In this document: one piece after another, positions 43,883-53,593 of the stretch
How the letters are laid out: each line of letters opens with the position of its first letter
Numbering within the stretch: position 1 is the first letter of the stretch
Source: Amycolatopsis sp. DSM 110486
Lineage (GTDB): Bacteria > Actinomycetota > Actinomycetes > Mycobacteriales > Pseudonocardiaceae
Direction of reading: 5' to 3'
Length of the DNA: 64,000 nucleotides
Assembly: GCF_019468465.1 (NCBI RefSeq)
Contig: NZ_CP080519.1
Coordinates: forward strand, 1,875,001-1,939,000
The notes under the pieces: model-generated
Seen by the model: the letters and a program-made list of their open reading frames with translations, nothing else
The model's database searches: none
Told to the model about the DNA's origin: nothing
Made by a program: the position numbers and the translations under genes

Positions 43883-44815
43883 TCAGCGAGGGCTGTGCGT
43901 GCCGGTCATGAGCGCGGCGAGGTCTTCGGGCTTGATGAACGAGGGCGGCAGCGGCGGGCCCCAGTTGTAGATGCCGCGGGTGCCGTCGACGACCGAGGGC
44001 TTCCACAGTGCGTCGTCGACGATGCAGTCGAGATCGCTGTAGTACTCGGAGAAGTTGCCGGCGGGATCCTTGAGGTACCAGAAGAAGTTGGACCCGATGT
44101 GGTGGCGGCCCAGGCCCCAGACGTGACGCTCGGGGTTGCCTTCGAGCATCTCGGTGGCGCCGCGGCCGACCTCGTCGACGTCGTCCACCTCCCACGCGGT
44201 GTGGTGCAGGAAGTCGACGGGCGCCTTCTGGATCAGCAGGTTGTGGTGGTCGGTCGAGCAGCGCAGGAAGCTCGCGAGGCTCGGAACGTGGTCGCTGGCC
44301 TTGAACCCGATGCCCTCGGTGAAGAACCTCTGCGACGCGTCCTGGTCCTTCGACCCGATCACGACGTGGCCCAGCTTCTTCGGCCGTACTTTGTTCGTGC
44401 GCTCCACGCCGGGCGCGCGGCCGTTGGGCCGCGAGGGCCGGCCGGGGCCGTTGTAGAGCACCTGCTCCACGGGCGCCTGCACGAGGTGCGGTGCGATCTC
44501 CAGCACCACCAGCGTGTTCGAGTTCGGGTCGAGCACCCGCAGCGACGTTTCGTCGCGCTTCCCGGCCACGTCGAGCTTCGCGAGGCTCGCCTCGATCCGG
44601 TCGAGGTCGTCCGGGTCGTCGACCCCCACGCCCAGCTCCACCAGCCGGCGCAGCGGCGAGTGCGTGATCTTCAGCTGCTCGCCCCCTTCGGCGGTGGCGA
44701 GCCGGTTCTCCACCTTCTCGCCCACCGGCGTCAAGCCGAAGTCCTCGTAGTACCCAGCGGTCGCGTCCACATTGGGCACACCCAGCGTGATCGACGTCAA
44801 ACGATGCAGCGGCAT
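43883..44815 (-). CDS. Extradiol (catechol 2,3-) dioxygenase of the VOC superfamily
   Basis: A 310-residue type I extradiol dioxygenase with two VOC modules. Iron ligands are visible in the C-terminal module: His in KKLGHVVIGS, His in FLHHTAWEVDDVDEV and Glu in GNFSEYYSDLDC. The conserved His and Tyr of the active site are also present. It opens a catechol-type ring by meta cleavage. The ATG starts 46 bases from a perfect inverted repeat (44861-44890). It is first in a two-gene operon with a fumarylacetoacetase-family hydrolase. Confidence 0.92.
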   Translation of the reverse strand: MPLHRLTSITLGVPNVDATAGYYEDFGLTPVGEKVENRLATAEGGEQLKITHSPLRRLVELGVGVDDPDDLDRIEASLAKLDVAGKRDETSLRVLDPNSNTLVVLEIAPHLVQAPVEQVLYNGPGRPSRPNGRAPGVERTNKVRPKKLGHVVIGSKDQDASQRFFTEGIGFKASDHVPSLASFLRCSTDHHNLLIQKAPVDFLHHTAWEVDDVDEVGRGATEMLEGNPERHVWGLGRHHIGSNFFWYLKDPAGNFSEYYSDLDCIVDDALWKPSVVDGTRGIYNWGPPLPPSFIKPEDLAALMTGTHSPR

Positions 44816-44860
44816 GGCTTGCCTTCCTCTGTCCGGGACGACTCGACGGCTCCATCGCTA

Positions 44861-44890
44861 GACTAGCAAAATATCGATACTTTGCTAGTC
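44861..44890. promoter_or_regulatory. Operator candidate of the ring-cleavage operon
   Basis: A perfect inverted repeat with 10-base arms, GACTAGCAAA and TTTGCTAGTC, around ATATCGATAC. The ATCGATA centre is shared with the GntR promoter at 42952-42964. The AT-rich site stands out in this GC-rich DNA. Confidence 0.7.
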
Positions 44891-44942
44891 TGTCGCTGAA
44901 CCCAGTGACCGACGGCACCCTCGTTCGCGAGGCAGGTCCTCG

Positions 44943-46718
44943 TCAGCCGGCGGGCAGCGAAACCGTGACGGTCGTGCCCGCGCCCGGCGTGCTGGCGACG
45001 GTGACGATGCCGCCGTGGGCTTCGGTGAGGTGCTTGACGATCGCGAGCCCGAGACCGCTGCCGCCGGTGCTGCGCGAGCGTGACTTGTCCGCGCGCCAGA
45101 AGCGGTCGAACACGTGGGGCAGGTCCTCGGCGGCGATGCCGGCGCCGCGGTCGACCACGGAGAGCTCGACGCGGGCGCCGGCGCGGGCGCCGCGCAGCAC
45201 CACGTGCTCCCCCGGCGGCGAGTGGCGCAGGGCGTTGGTGACGAGGTTGCCGATCAGCTGCCGCAGCCGCACGCGATCGGCCCGCACCGGCAGCGCGCCG
45301 GACACCTCGGCGACCAGCACGTCGGGGCGCGCGGCCGCGATCTGGCGCAGCACCTCCCCGGCGTCGACGTCTTCGAGGGACATCCGCAGCTCACCCGCGT
45401 CGGCGTGGGCGAGGTCCTGCAGGTCGTCGACGAGGTGGCGCAGCACCTCCGTCTCCTCCAGCAGCGACTCGATCAGCGCCGGATCGGGCTTCGCGAGGCC
45501 GTCCTGCGTCGCGATCAGCCAGCCGCGCAGGGTGCCGAGCGGGGTGCGCAGCTCGTGCGAGACGTCGCTGACCAGCTCGGTGCGCTGCCGCTCGGTGCGT
45601 TCGACGTGTTCGGCCATGTCGTTGAACGCCTGGGCCACGTCGGCGATCTCCCATTTCGCGGCGACGTCGGCGCGGGCCGTGCGATCGCCGCTCCGCATGC
45701 GCCGCGCCGCGTCGGCGAGCGTGCCCAACGGCCGCAGCACCCGGTTGGCGAGGAAGAAGCCGACCAGCAAGGTAAGGGCGAGCACGCCGACGGCCGCTGC
45801 GACGATCCGGAGCGCGCCCGCGGCGGGCAAGCCGACCACGGTCGGGCCCGGAGTGCCGGGAGCGGAGACGTAGAGCAACGCCGCGGGAGCCACGTAGGGG
45901 GCGAGCTGCCGGTGCCGCGCCTCGGTGAGGCAGATAGCGAAGCCGGCCGAATCGGAAATCGTCGCCGCGGGCACGAGCTTGCCCGCCGCGGAAAGTACGG
46001 CTTTCACCTGGTCCCGCTGTCCTTCGATGCACGGAATCAGCAGCCGGTTGAGCTCGCCCAGCGCCGCGGTTTCGGTGGGGGTGGGGTCCTGCAGCACGTC
46101 GTCTTCGGCCGGGCCGCCGATCACCGCGAGACCCAGCTGGTCGCAGATCCGGCGGGTCTTCGGATCTGCTTCGACGAATACGCGTCCGCCGGACGTCTCG
46201 ACGATCTTCGCGGCGGCGGGCAGCTTCCCCGCGCACACCACTTCGTCGTCGGCGCGCTTGCGCACCACCTCCCGTTCCGCGGCGGGCAGGGTGAACGGCC
46301 CGATCACGCGCGCGTCGATCCGGTCGCCGGGGGCGTCCGGCTGCAAGGCCGGGTCGACGGCGAGCGGGTCGACGACCGTGGCGAGCTTGCGTTCGTCCAC
46401 CGGCACGCCGTCGCCGCTGGCCGCGATCCGGGCGCCGGACGTCGTGGCCAGCTCGAGGTCGAGGCCGGTCGTGCGGTGCAGACCCTGCAATGTGTCAGCG
46501 ACACCGGTCCACGTCGCGTGGCCGGCGGCGTAACCGAGCAAAGCGTTGTAGCTCAACGCGGTGCTCGCTGCCGTCTCGCCCTGTTCCTGCCGGATCGCGC
46601 CGGTGGTGGTGCTCGCCGCGAGCCACGCGGTGGCGGCGATCGCGCACACGGCGACGAGCACCCCGCCGGCGAGGAAACGCAGCCGAATGCTGTGCTGCCA
46701 GGAGGATTCAGCGGCCAT
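44943..46718 (-). CDS. Sensor histidine kinase
   Basis: A 591-residue membrane kinase. A first helix at about residues 12-34 and a second near 306-328 flank a sensor domain of about 270 residues outside the membrane. That domain contains cysteines in VVCAGKL, RRICDQL, IPCIEG and AICLTEA. HAMP follows (RVLRPLGTLADAARRM), then the H box VSDVSHELRTPLG, the N box NLVTNALRHSP and the G box STGGSGLGLAIVKHL. It overlaps the response regulator stop by 11 bases. The divergent lipoprotein/ABC exporter operon is the likely target. Confidence 0.94.
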   Translation of the reverse strand: MAAESSWQHSIRLRFLAGGVLVAVCAIAATAWLAASTTTGAIRQEQGETAASTALSYNALLGYAAGHATWTGVADTLQGLHRTTGLDLELATTSGARIAASGDGVPVDERKLATVVDPLAVDPALQPDAPGDRIDARVIGPFTLPAAEREVVRKRADDEVVCAGKLPAAAKIVETSGGRVFVEADPKTRRICDQLGLAVIGGPAEDDVLQDPTPTETAALGELNRLLIPCIEGQRDQVKAVLSAAGKLVPAATISDSAGFAICLTEARHRQLAPYVAPAALLYVSAPGTPGPTVVGLPAAGALRIVAAAVGVLALTLLVGFFLANRVLRPLGTLADAARRMRSGDRTARADVAAKWEIADVAQAFNDMAEHVERTERQRTELVSDVSHELRTPLGTLRGWLIATQDGLAKPDPALIESLLEETEVLRHLVDDLQDLAHADAGELRMSLEDVDAGEVLRQIAAARPDVLVAEVSGALPVRADRVRLRQLIGNLVTNALRHSPPGEHVVLRGARAGARVELSVVDRGAGIAAEDLPHVFDRFWRADKSRSRSTGGSGLGLAIVKHLTEAHGGIVTVASTPGAGTTVTVSLPAG

Positions 46719-47394
46719 CGCGGACCTTGTACCCGACGCCGAACACCGTGAGCAGGTACTCGGGGTTGCGCGGATCCACCTCGATCTTCTTGCGAAGGTT
46801 CTTGATGTGCACGTCGATCGTGCGCTCTGTGATGAACGCGTCGATCCCGTACACCCGCTCCACGAGCTGCGCCCGGCTGAACACCCGGCCCGGCGCCGAA
46901 GCCAGCGCCGTCAGGATGCGGAACTCGGCGGCCGTGCACTCCACCGGACGGTCGCCGACGCGCACCTCGAACCGCGCCGGGTCGAGCACGAGGTCGCCGA
47001 CGCGCACCGGCGGCTCGCCCTGGTCGTCCGGATCCGCGCGGCGCAACAGAACCCGGGCCCGCGCGACGAGCTCGCGCGGGTCGTACGGCTTCACGAGATA
47101 GTCGTCGGCGCCCAGGTCGAACCCGCGGAGCCGATCGTTCACAGTGGACTTCGCCGTGACCATCAGGATCGGCACGGCCGACTCGCGCCGCACCTGCGTG
47201 CACACGTCCAGACCGCTCACCGAAGGCAGCATGAGGTCGAGCACGAGCAGATCGGGGCAACGGCGGCGAACCTCGTCGAGCGCGGCCTGCCCGTCGGTCA
47301 CCAGCTGCACCGAATGGCCATCGTGGCGCAGGTAGAGCCGCACGAGTTCGGCCTGCTTCACATCGTCCTCGGCGACCAGGACGTAGGCGCACAC
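46708..47394 (-). CDS. OmpR-family response regulator
   Basis: A 228-residue response regulator. The receiver domain has the acidic pair LVAEDDV, the phosphoacceptor in LLVLDLMLPS (about Asp 52) and the lysine in YLVKPYDP. The C-terminal winged helix includes RTIDVHIKNLRKKIE and TVFGVGYKVR. The GTG at 47394 has AGGAG 7 bases upstream. It is co-transcribed with the overlapping sensor kinase gene and is divergent from the lipoprotein gene that begins 130 bases away. Confidence 0.94.
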   Translation of the reverse strand: MCAYVLVAEDDVKQAELVRLYLRHDGHSVQLVTDGQAALDEVRRRCPDLLVLDLMLPSVSGLDVCTQVRRESAVPILMVTAKSTVNDRLRGFDLGADDYLVKPYDPRELVARARVLLRRADPDDQGEPPVRVGDLVLDPARFEVRVGDRPVECTAAEFRILTALASAPGRVFSRAQLVERVYGIDAFITERTIDVHIKNLRKKIEVDPRNPEYLLTVFGVGYKVRDGR

Positions 47395-47524
47395 CCGGTT
47401 TCTCCTCACCCCCGCGTCCACTTGGGAATCGCAGGCACCCATCGTATCCCGGCCCCGCGTGGTTGTCCCGGCGTCGATCACGGCCACCACATCCTCTTCA
47501 CATCTGTCGGTCATCCTCGCCGCC

Positions 47525-48061
47525 ATGACCCTTCGACCCCTCCTGGCCGGGACCGCGCTGGCGGCCGCGGCCCTGGTCCTCGCCGGCTGCGGCGGCGCAC
47601 CGAGCGCCGGCTCCGCGCCGTCGGTGGCCGCGCTCCCGAGCAGCGCCTCGGCGGCCAGTCCGTCCGCGACGACGTCCGCCGACGACGCGCGGCCGCTGAT
47701 CCGGCCCGACACCGACCCGGCGGAACGCGACCGGCTCACCCGGCTGTGGATCCAGTGCCTGACCGACCACGGCATCCCCGACTACAAACGCGACCACGAC
47801 AACCCGAACCCGAAGTTCGCGGGCGCCCGCGAGGCCTGCGCGCCGAAGCAGCCGGAGGACCTCAAGGACCGCTTGGCGCGCAAGGACCCCGCGGCCTACC
47901 AGGACGGCATGCGCGACCTCGCCAACTGCATGCGCTCCCACGGCATCGAGGTCAAGATCGACGCCACCGGCTACACCTACGACCCGAACGGATCCGTGCC
48001 GATCGCGGACGCGATGGTCATCTCCGCCGACTGCGAGAAGGTGGCGTTCGGTGCGCGGTAG
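47525..48061 (+). CDS. Putative lipoprotein
   Basis: A 178-residue lipoprotein of unknown function. The signal peptide ends in the lipobox LVLAGCGG, whose Cys is about residue 23. A Ser/Ala-rich linker follows and then a domain with WIQCLTDHGIPD, REACAPKQPED, DLANCMRSHGIEV and [10 protein letters not shown]. The four cysteines after the lipobox may form disulfides or bind a ligand. It starts the ABC exporter operon and overlaps the adaptor gene by 11 bases. A role as a surface sensor or ligand-binding partner of the exporter or of the divergent kinase is plausible. Confidence 0.87.
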   Translation: MTLRPLLAGTALAAAALVLAGCGGAPSAGSAPSVAALPSSASAASPSATTSADDARPLIRPDTDPAERDRLTRLWIQCLTDHGIPDYKRDHDNPNPKFAGAREACAPKQPEDLKDRLARKDPAAYQDGMRDLANCMRSHGIEVKIDATGYTYDPNGSVPIADAMVISADCEKVAFGAR

Positions 48062-49223
48062 TCGTCGGCTGGTGCTCGCGGCGGTGTGCGTCGCCGTGGT
48101 CGCCGTCGGCGTGGTGGTGCTCCTGCAATCGCACGGCGACGGTCCCGCTCCGGCGAACGCGACCCCGGCCGCCGCGACCGCCGAGGTGACCAGAACCGAC
48201 CTCACGTCCACGGTCACCCTGCAGGGAACCCTCGGCTATGCCGACGAAATCGCCGTCAAAGGCCACAGCGGAGGCCACGTGACGTGGTTGCCGACGGTCG
48301 GCACCACCGTGTCTCGCGGCGCGACGCTCATGCGCGTGGACGACCGCGCGGTGGCGGTGTTCTACGGCAGCACACCGTTGTTCCGCGCCCTGGACACCCC
48401 TGGGCTGGTCGGCCGCGACGTCCGGGTGGTCGCCGACAACCTCGCCGCGCTCGGCTACCGCATCGGCAGCCAGCCCAAGGCGGGCACCGTCGTCGACCTG
48501 CCGGCCGGCACTCCCGCACCACCTGCGTCTTCGGCCGCACTACCAACTTCCGACGCCCCGGCCAGTCCCGCGCCTCGCTACACCGTGAGCAAGGACGACG
48601 CGGTGCTCACCCCGGCCTTGACCGCCGCGATCCGCCGCTGGCAGCAGGACACCGGTCGCCCGCACACCGGCGAGCTCGGCGCCGACGACGCCGTGGTGCT
48701 CGCCGGTGAAGCCCGCGTCACGGCCACCAGCGCACAGCTCGGCGACGACGCCGGCAACGGCGTGCTGTCGGTCGCGTCGACGACGAAGGTCGTGCACGTG
48801 CCGCTGCAACCCGGTGACGCGCAACAGATCCAGAAATCCGGCCAGGTCACCGTGGTCCTGCCCGACGGCGCCACCGCGGACGCGACCATCGGCTCGATCA
48901 GCACCACGACACCCGCGCGCAGTGCCGGCAACCCGGCGGACGGCCAGCCGGCGCAGCAGACCGTGACCGTCGTGCCCACCGACGCGGCCGCGGTGCAGCA
49001 CGTCGACCCGGCGCCGGTGCAGGTGAACTTCACTGGAGAGACGCGCAAAGGCGTGCTGGCCGTGCCGATCGGGGCGCTGCTGGCGCTCAGCGGCGGCGGG
49101 TACGGGCTGCAAAAGCCGGACGGCACACTGCTCGCGGTGACCACCGGCCTGTTCACGAAAGGCATGGTCGAGGTCACCGGCACCGGCGTCGCGGCGGGCC
49201 TGAAGGTGGTGACCACGTCGTGA
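48051..49223 (+). CDS. Membrane-anchored HlyD-like adaptor with peptidoglycan-binding-like segment
   Basis: A 390-residue efflux adaptor with a GTG start. One N-terminal helix (about residues 6-25, [19 protein letters not shown]) anchors it outside. A lipoyl-like half ([20 protein letters not shown]), a peptidoglycan_binding_1-like insert (ALGYRIG, then [18 protein letters not shown]), and a C-terminal beta-barrel segment ([13 protein letters not shown]) follow. This layout is usual for actinobacterial partners of MacB-type exporters. It overlaps the lipoprotein gene by 11 bases and the ATPase gene by 4. Confidence 0.88.
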   Translation: MRGSRRLVLAAVCVAVVAVGVVVLLQSHGDGPAPANATPAAATAEVTRTDLTSTVTLQGTLGYADEIAVKGHSGGHVTWLPTVGTTVSRGATLMRVDDRAVAVFYGSTPLFRALDTPGLVGRDVRVVADNLAALGYRIGSQPKAGTVVDLPAGTPAPPASSAALPTSDAPASPAPRYTVSKDDAVLTPALTAAIRRWQQDTGRPHTGELGADDAVVLAGEARVTATSAQLGDDAGNGVLSVASTTKVVHVPLQPGDAQQIQKSGQVTVVLPDGATADATIGSISTTTPARSAGNPADGQPAQQTVTVVPTDAAAVQHVDPAPVQVNFTGETRKGVLAVPIGALLALSGGGYGLQKPDGTLLAVTTGLFTKGMVEVTGTGVAAGLKVVTTS

Positions 49224-49906
49224 CGCCCGTGCTCGCCGTCCGCCACGCGGTGCTCGCCTATCCCGGTGGCGTGCGGGCGCTCGACGACGTCTCCCTGACT
49301 GTCGACGAAGGTGATTTCGTCGGCGTGGTCGGGCCGTCCGGATCGGGGAAATCGAGCCTGCTCAACATCATGGGCACCCTCGACCGCCCCACCGCAGGCA
49401 CCGTGGAGCTGTCCGGGCACGACGTCACGACACTGTCGGACCGCCGCCTGTCGGCGTTGCGCAGCCGGCAACTGGGGTTCGTCTTCCAGCAGTTCCACCT
49501 GTCCAACGGCCTCAGCGCGGCCGAGAACGTGGCCACCGGCTTGCTGTATGCCGGGGTTCCGCGCCGCCGGCGCCGGCCGTTGGCCCTCGAGGCGCTCGCC
49601 CAGGTCGGCCTGGCCCACCGCGTCGACCACCGGCCCACCGAGCTTTCCGGTGGCGAACGGCAGCGCGTCGCCATCGCGCGGGCGCTGGTCAACAACCCGG
49701 CCGTGGTGCTCGCCGACGAACCGACCGGAGCGCTGGACACCGCGACCGGCCAGGCGATCCTGGAGCTGTTCACCACGCTCAACCGCGCCGGCGCCACCAT
49801 CGTGATCATCACGCACGACCGCGACATCGCCGCGCGGCTGCCACGCCGGATCGAAATCCTCGACGGCCGCGTCACCGCCGACACCCGGATCGGAGCCCGG
49901 CGATGA
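49220..49906 (+). CDS. MacB/LolD-type ABC transporter ATP-binding protein
   Basis: A 228-residue ABC ATPase of the MacB/LolD group. It has Walker [10 protein letters not shown], the Q loop FVFQQFHL, the signature [14 protein letters not shown] and Walker [13 protein letters not shown] with an H loop in IITHDRD. The GTG start overlaps the adaptor stop by 4 bases, and its stop overlaps the permease by 4. Such systems export peptides, macrolides or lipids, or move lipoproteins. Cargo is unknown. Confidence 0.95.
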   Translation: MTPVLAVRHAVLAYPGGVRALDDVSLTVDEGDFVGVVGPSGSGKSSLLNIMGTLDRPTAGTVELSGHDVTTLSDRRLSALRSRQLGFVFQQFHLSNGLSAAENVATGLLYAGVPRRRRRPLALEALAQVGLAHRVDHRPTELSGGERQRVAIARALVNNPAVVLADEPTGALDTATGQAILELFTTLNRAGATIVIITHDRDIAARLPRRIEILDGRVTADTRIGARR

Positions 49907-51102
49907 CGCGCGCGCAACCGATCCCCGTCGTCCGGCTCGCTCCCGGTGACCTGCTCCGCCTCGGTCTCGTCGGGCTTCGTACGCGCCCCGGCCGCGCCGT
50001 GCTCTCGGCGCTCGGGATCGCGATCGGCATCGCCACGATGATCCTCGTGACGGCGATCCCCGCGTCGAGCGAACAGGCGCTACTGGAACAGCTCACGCGG
50101 CTCGGCACCAACATCCTGCAGGTGACGCCCGTCGTGTCGGACCCTCCGGTGAAGCTGCGGCCCGAATCCGTCGCCATGGCGCAGCGGATCGGTCCGGTGA
50201 CCGTCGCCAGCGCGGTCGCGAACACGAACACGCCGGTCGGGCGCAACGACCTCGACGACGACTACTCCGGCCTCACCGTGCTGGCCGCCAAACCGAACCT
50301 GCCGGAGGCGATCAACGCCCACGTCGGCTCGGGCCAGTTCCTCAACGCTGCCAACGAACGCTTCCCCACCGTCGTCCTCGGCTCGGTCGCGGCGAGCCGG
50401 CTCGGCTTCACGCGCGTCGACGCCGCCCGGCCCCAGCAGGTGTACGTCGGGCGGTCGTGGTTCACCGTCGTCGGGATCCTCGACAAAACGCCGCTGTCGC
50501 CGGACATCGACCGCTCCGTGCTCGTCGGCTGGGCGGCGGCGCAGGCCGAACTGCACTTCGACGGCAGCCCGACGGTGATCTACGTGAAAGCCGACGAGGC
50601 CCAGGTCGAGGCCGTGCGCAAGGTCCTGCCGGCCACTGTGGACCCGGAGCTGCCGGGCCTGGTCCAGGTGAGCCTGCCGTCTGACGGCCTGCTGGCCAAG
50701 CGGGCCACGCAGGCGACACTGTCCACTTTGTTCCTCGGACTCGCCGGTGTCGCGTTGCTCGTCGGCGGCATCGGTGTCGCGAACACGATGGTCATCTCCG
50801 TGCTGGAACGCCGCCGTGAGATCGGACTGCGCCGCGCGCTCGGCGCGAACCGCGGTCAGATCCGCGTGCAGTTCCTCACCGAGGCCGTCACGTTGTCGGC
50901 GATCGGTGGGCTGGCGGGGGTTGCGGTCGGGGCTTTGGCGACGCTCGCATACGCGACTTATCAGCGCTGGCCGGTCGTGATCCCGCCGGCCGCGGTCGTC
51001 GGGGCGTTGGTGGGCGCGGTCGTGATCGGCGTGGTCGCGGGGGTCTACCCGTCGGTCCGCGCCGCGCGGCTCACGCCGACCGCGGCGCTGGCGACGACGT
51101 GA
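49903..51102 (+). CDS. MacB/FtsX-type ABC transporter permease
   Basis: A 399-residue permease. An N-terminal helix ([21 protein letters not shown]) is followed by a large MacB_PCD extracellular domain and three C-terminal helices, typical of the FtsX fold. The cytoplasmic loop [21 protein letters not shown] is the family hallmark. It is the last gene of the lipoprotein-adaptor-ATPase-permease operon. The two-component system on the other side probably controls it in response to a cell-envelope or peptide stress. Confidence 0.93.
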   Translation: MTRAQPIPVVRLAPGDLLRLGLVGLRTRPGRAVLSALGIAIGIATMILVTAIPASSEQALLEQLTRLGTNILQVTPVVSDPPVKLRPESVAMAQRIGPVTVASAVANTNTPVGRNDLDDDYSGLTVLAAKPNLPEAINAHVGSGQFLNAANERFPTVVLGSVAASRLGFTRVDAARPQQVYVGRSWFTVVGILDKTPLSPDIDRSVLVGWAAAQAELHFDGSPTVIYVKADEAQVEAVRKVLPATVDPELPGLVQVSLPSDGLLAKRATQATLSTLFLGLAGVALLVGGIGVANTMVISVLERRREIGLRRALGANRGQIRVQFLTEAVTLSAIGGLAGVAVGALATLAYATYQRWPVVIPPAAVVGALVGAVVIGVVAGVYPSVRAARLTPTAALATT

Positions 51103-51109
51103 CCACCGG

Positions 51110-51451
51110 TCACGGGTGTGGGTGCGGGTGGTCGTGGCCGGCCGGGCGCAGGGCGAGCGCCTCGGCGCGCGAGGCGACCTCGCCGCCGGGCACCGCGCCG
51201 GTGTCGACGAGCACGTCCTCCAGCGCGGCGAGCCAGTGGTGGTAGTAGCTCCAGTCGCCGACGCGGTCCGCGTCCCACGCACCGATGCGTGCGATCAGCG
51301 CGGCCTGGAACCGCGGCCAGTCGAACGCGCCGGCTTCGTAGAGCGACACCGCCAACCCGAATGCGCGGCTCTCCCACGGCGCCGCGAAGAGCAGCTCACC
51401 GTTGGCGCGCGGCGGTGCTGCGATCCCGTCAACGCTCAGTGGCGCGCTCAC
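51110..51451 (-). CDS. Nitrile hydratase accessory (activator) protein
   Basis: A 113-residue protein of the nitrile hydratase activator type that helps cobalt insertion into the alpha subunit. It shows [25 protein letters not shown] and [17 protein letters not shown] (given in parts). It ends with a His-rich tail, GHDHPHPHP, which fits metal binding. The GTG start overlaps the nthA stop by 4 bases. It is the third gene of the operon beta, alpha, activator, the usual order in cobalt enzymes. Confidence 0.92.
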   Translation of the reverse strand: MSAPLSVDGIAAPPRANGELLFAAPWESRAFGLAVSLYEAGAFDWPRFQAALIARIGAWDADRVGDWSYYHHWLAALEDVLVDTGAVPGGEVASRAEALALRPAGHDHPHPHP

Positions 51452-52044
51452 GGGGCCGCCACCTTCGCGACGCCCACCATCGCGTCGCGCGTGACGAGCT
51501 CGACGAGTTCGTCTTCGGAAAGGCTTTCCGTGCCGGCCGGGCGCTCCGGCAGCACCAGCCAGCGCACCTCACTGCTGGAATCGCGGACGGTGATGCGCAC
51601 GTCCGCGTCGAGGTCCAATCCCATCTCCGACAGCACCGTGCGCGGCTCACGGACCACGCGCGCACGGTAAGCCGGGTCCTTGTACCAGCTCGGCGGCAGG
51701 CCCAGCAGCGGCCACGGGTAGCAGGAGCACAGCGTGCACACCACCACGTTGTGCTCCTTCGCGGAGTTCTCGACCACCACGATGTGCTCGCCCTGCGGCC
51801 CGCCGAAACCGAGTTCCTTCGTGGCCGTCGTGCCGTCGGCCAGGAGGCGTTCGCGGTACGCCGGATCAGTCCACGCCTTCGCGACGACTTTGGCTCCGTT
51901 GAGCGGACCGATGTTCGTCTCGTACGTCGTGATGAGCCGGTCGACCACCGCCGGGTCGATCAGGCCGCGTTCGACGAGCAGTTGTTCGAGCGCCTCAGTG
52001 CGCAGCGCGGCCGACGGCCGTCCGGCGGTTTCCTCAGCAGTCAC
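51448..52044 (-). CDS. nthA: Nitrile hydratase alpha subunit, cobalt type
   Basis: A 198-residue alpha subunit that hydrates nitriles to amides. The metal claw is CTLCSC at residues 103-108; Thr after the first Cys marks the cobalt type (iron enzymes have CSLCSC). [21 protein letters not shown] and [11 protein letters not shown] are standard. The GTG overlaps the beta-subunit stop by 4 bases (GTGA). No amidase gene lies in the window to use the amide product. Confidence 0.96.
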   Translation of the reverse strand: MTAEETAGRPSAALRTEALEQLLVERGLIDPAVVDRLITTYETNIGPLNGAKVVAKAWTDPAYRERLLADGTTATKELGFGGPQGEHIVVVENSAKEHNVVVCTLCSCYPWPLLGLPPSWYKDPAYRARVVREPRTVLSEMGLDLDADVRITVRDSSSEVRWLVLPERPAGTESLSEDELVELVTRDAMVGVAKVAAP

Positions 52045-52706
52045 GCGATTTTCTCCAGGTACGATTCGAACAGGTCCACGGTGACGTCGAAGGGCTCGCT
52101 GTCCGCGCCCCAGAGTTCGCGCGAGGCGAAGCGCACCGTGTAGACGTACTGCGGGTTCTCCGCGACGAAGTGGGCGTTGGTGTCGGGCAGCACCGAGGCC
52201 GGCTGCACGGCCTCGACGACGCCGACGTGTCCGCGCACGTACTTGGCCAGCCGCGTGTGCCCGGGCGGTGCCATCGTTTTGGTGCGCACGTGGTCGCCGG
52301 CCGCCAACGCGGGCGGAACATCGAGGACCCGCAAGGAACCTTCGGCCGTGGGCGCGTAGCCGGGTTTGTGCGGCTCGGGAATCGGGGGCTCTTCGGCGGG
52401 GTCACCGGCGAGGCGGCGAGCGCGCGCGTCGACGGCTCCGGGCGCGAGCAGTGCGCTGTCGAGCAGCACGAGCTCACCGGCGTTGAGCCAGCGGCCCCAG
52501 TAACCCTCGCCGAGATACGCGTCCCGGTCCTGGCGTTCGAGGCCGTGGCGGAAAGCGTCGAGGTTGGCGCCGGCCGCGCGCCAGGCCAGCGCGCCCAGCG
52601 CGAAAGCCCGGGCGTTCCAGCGTTCGGGGAACACCGGCTCGTCACGCCGCGTCGGATGCACCGGACCCCAGCCTTCGGTGCCGCCCAGGTCGGCGATCCC
52701 TTCCAA
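52041..52706 (-). CDS. nthB: Nitrile hydratase beta subunit
   Basis: A 221-residue beta subunit. It starts with [16 protein letters not shown], the typical beginning, and holds [28 protein letters not shown] and the C-terminal [26 protein letters not shown] (given in parts here). The likely start is TTG at 52706, with AGAGG 7 bases upstream. It is first in the operon. The 79-base gap to the divergent HxlR gene holds an imperfect dyad. Confidence 0.93.
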   Translation of the reverse strand: MEGIADLGGTEGWGPVHPTRRDEPVFPERWNARAFALGALAWRAAGANLDAFRHGLERQDRDAYLGEGYWGRWLNAGELVLLDSALLAPGAVDARARRLAGDPAEEPPIPEPHKPGYAPTAEGSLRVLDVPPALAAGDHVRTKTMAPPGHTRLAKYVRGHVGVVEAVQPASVLPDTNAHFVAENPQYVYTVRFASRELWGADSEPFDVTVDLFESYLEKIA

Positions 52707-52737
52707 GACACCACCTCTCCAACCAGTAGTAAACTGC

Positions 52738-52759
52738 AACCAGACTAGCCAGAGTGGTT
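52738..52759. promoter_or_regulatory. Imperfect dyad in the nthB/HxlR divergent promoter
   Basis: AACCA and TGGTT separated by 12 bases, with further partial symmetry inside. It lies midway between nthB and the divergent HxlR regulator gene and is a candidate HxlR operator. Confidence 0.4.
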
Positions 52760-52785
52760 TCAAACAGCAACCGGAGGTGGCTGCG

Positions 52786-53223
52786 GTGAGCGAGCGCACG
52801 TGGACGAGCCCGCGGTGCCCCGTGGCGCGGACGGTGGACCTCGTCGGCGACAAGTGGTCGCTGCTGATCATCCGCGACGCGTTCGACGGGATCCGCCGCT
52901 TCGGGCAGTTCCAGCGCAACCTCGGGGTGGCCAAGAACATCCTCACCGACCGGCTGCGCAGCCTCGTCGACGCCGGCGTGCTGTCCGTCGAACCGGCCTC
53001 GGACGGCAGCGCCTACCGTGAGTACGTGCTGACGAAGCGCGGCGAGGACCTGTTCGACCTGGTGGTGAGCCTGCGGCAGTGGGGCCAGGATCACACCTAC
53101 GGACCCGGTGAAGACCACGTGCTGCTCGTGGACCGCGAGACGGAAGAGCCGATCCCGCGGCTCACCTACGTCACACCCGACGGCACGCCGATCCACGCCG
53201 ACGACACGCGCGTCCTCAAGTAG
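52786..53223 (+). CDS. HxlR family regulator, divergent from nitrile hydratase
   Basis: A 145-residue HxlR-type winged-helix regulator. The conserved start CPVARTVDLVGDKWSLLIIRDAF (Cys near residue 11) and FGQFQRNLGVAKNILTDRLR are standard (quoted in parts). The GTG start has GGAGG 8 bases upstream. Many HxlR proteins sense electrophiles through the N-terminal Cys. Its position divergent from the nitrile hydratase operon makes that operon a likely target. Confidence 0.9.
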   Translation: MSERTWTSPRCPVARTVDLVGDKWSLLIIRDAFDGIRRFGQFQRNLGVAKNILTDRLRSLVDAGVLSVEPASDGSAYREYVLTKRGEDLFDLVVSLRQWGQDHTYGPGEDHVLLVDRETEEPIPRLTYVTPDGTPIHADDTRVLK

Positions 53224-53243
53224 CACCGTCCGCTTCGGACGGA

Positions 53244-53564
53244 TCAGTACACCTCGGCCAACCCGGCGAGCACGGCGTCGAGGAATCCCGGGAACCGCGC
53301 GTCGAGATCCTCGCGGCGCAGGCACACGAAGTAGTTGCGGCCTTCGAGCTTCGTCCGCGTCAGCCCGGCCTCGCGCAGCACCTTCTTGTGGTGCGACAAC
53401 GTCGACTTGTGCAGCGCGGCCAGCAGACCTTCCGGCCCGCACGGGTGGAACTCGCCGTCGGCGAGGGTGACCAGCACACGCATGCGCGCGTCGTCCGCGA
53501 TCGCGTTGAGCACGTCGTCGAACCGGATGTCGGCGACAGCCGGTTCCTCCAGGTAGCGAGCCAC
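53244..53564 (-). CDS. ArsR-like winged-helix regulator
   Basis: A 106-residue ArsR-family helix-turn-helix protein. DARMRVLVTLADGEFHPC, LHKSTLSHHKKVLREAGL and the wing RNYFVCLRREDL are typical. There is no clear metal-site motif, so it is probably a sensor of an organic effector. The GTG start has GAGGAGG upstream. It is divergent from an MFS pump, and two operator-like repeats lie between. Confidence 0.9.
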   Translation of the reverse strand: MARYLEEPAVADIRFDDVLNAIADDARMRVLVTLADGEFHPCGPEGLLAALHKSTLSHHKKVLREAGLTRTKLEGRNYFVCLRREDLDARFPGFLDAVLAGLAEVY

Positions 53565-53593
53565 AGCACCTCCTCGGCGACCTCAGTCACAAT

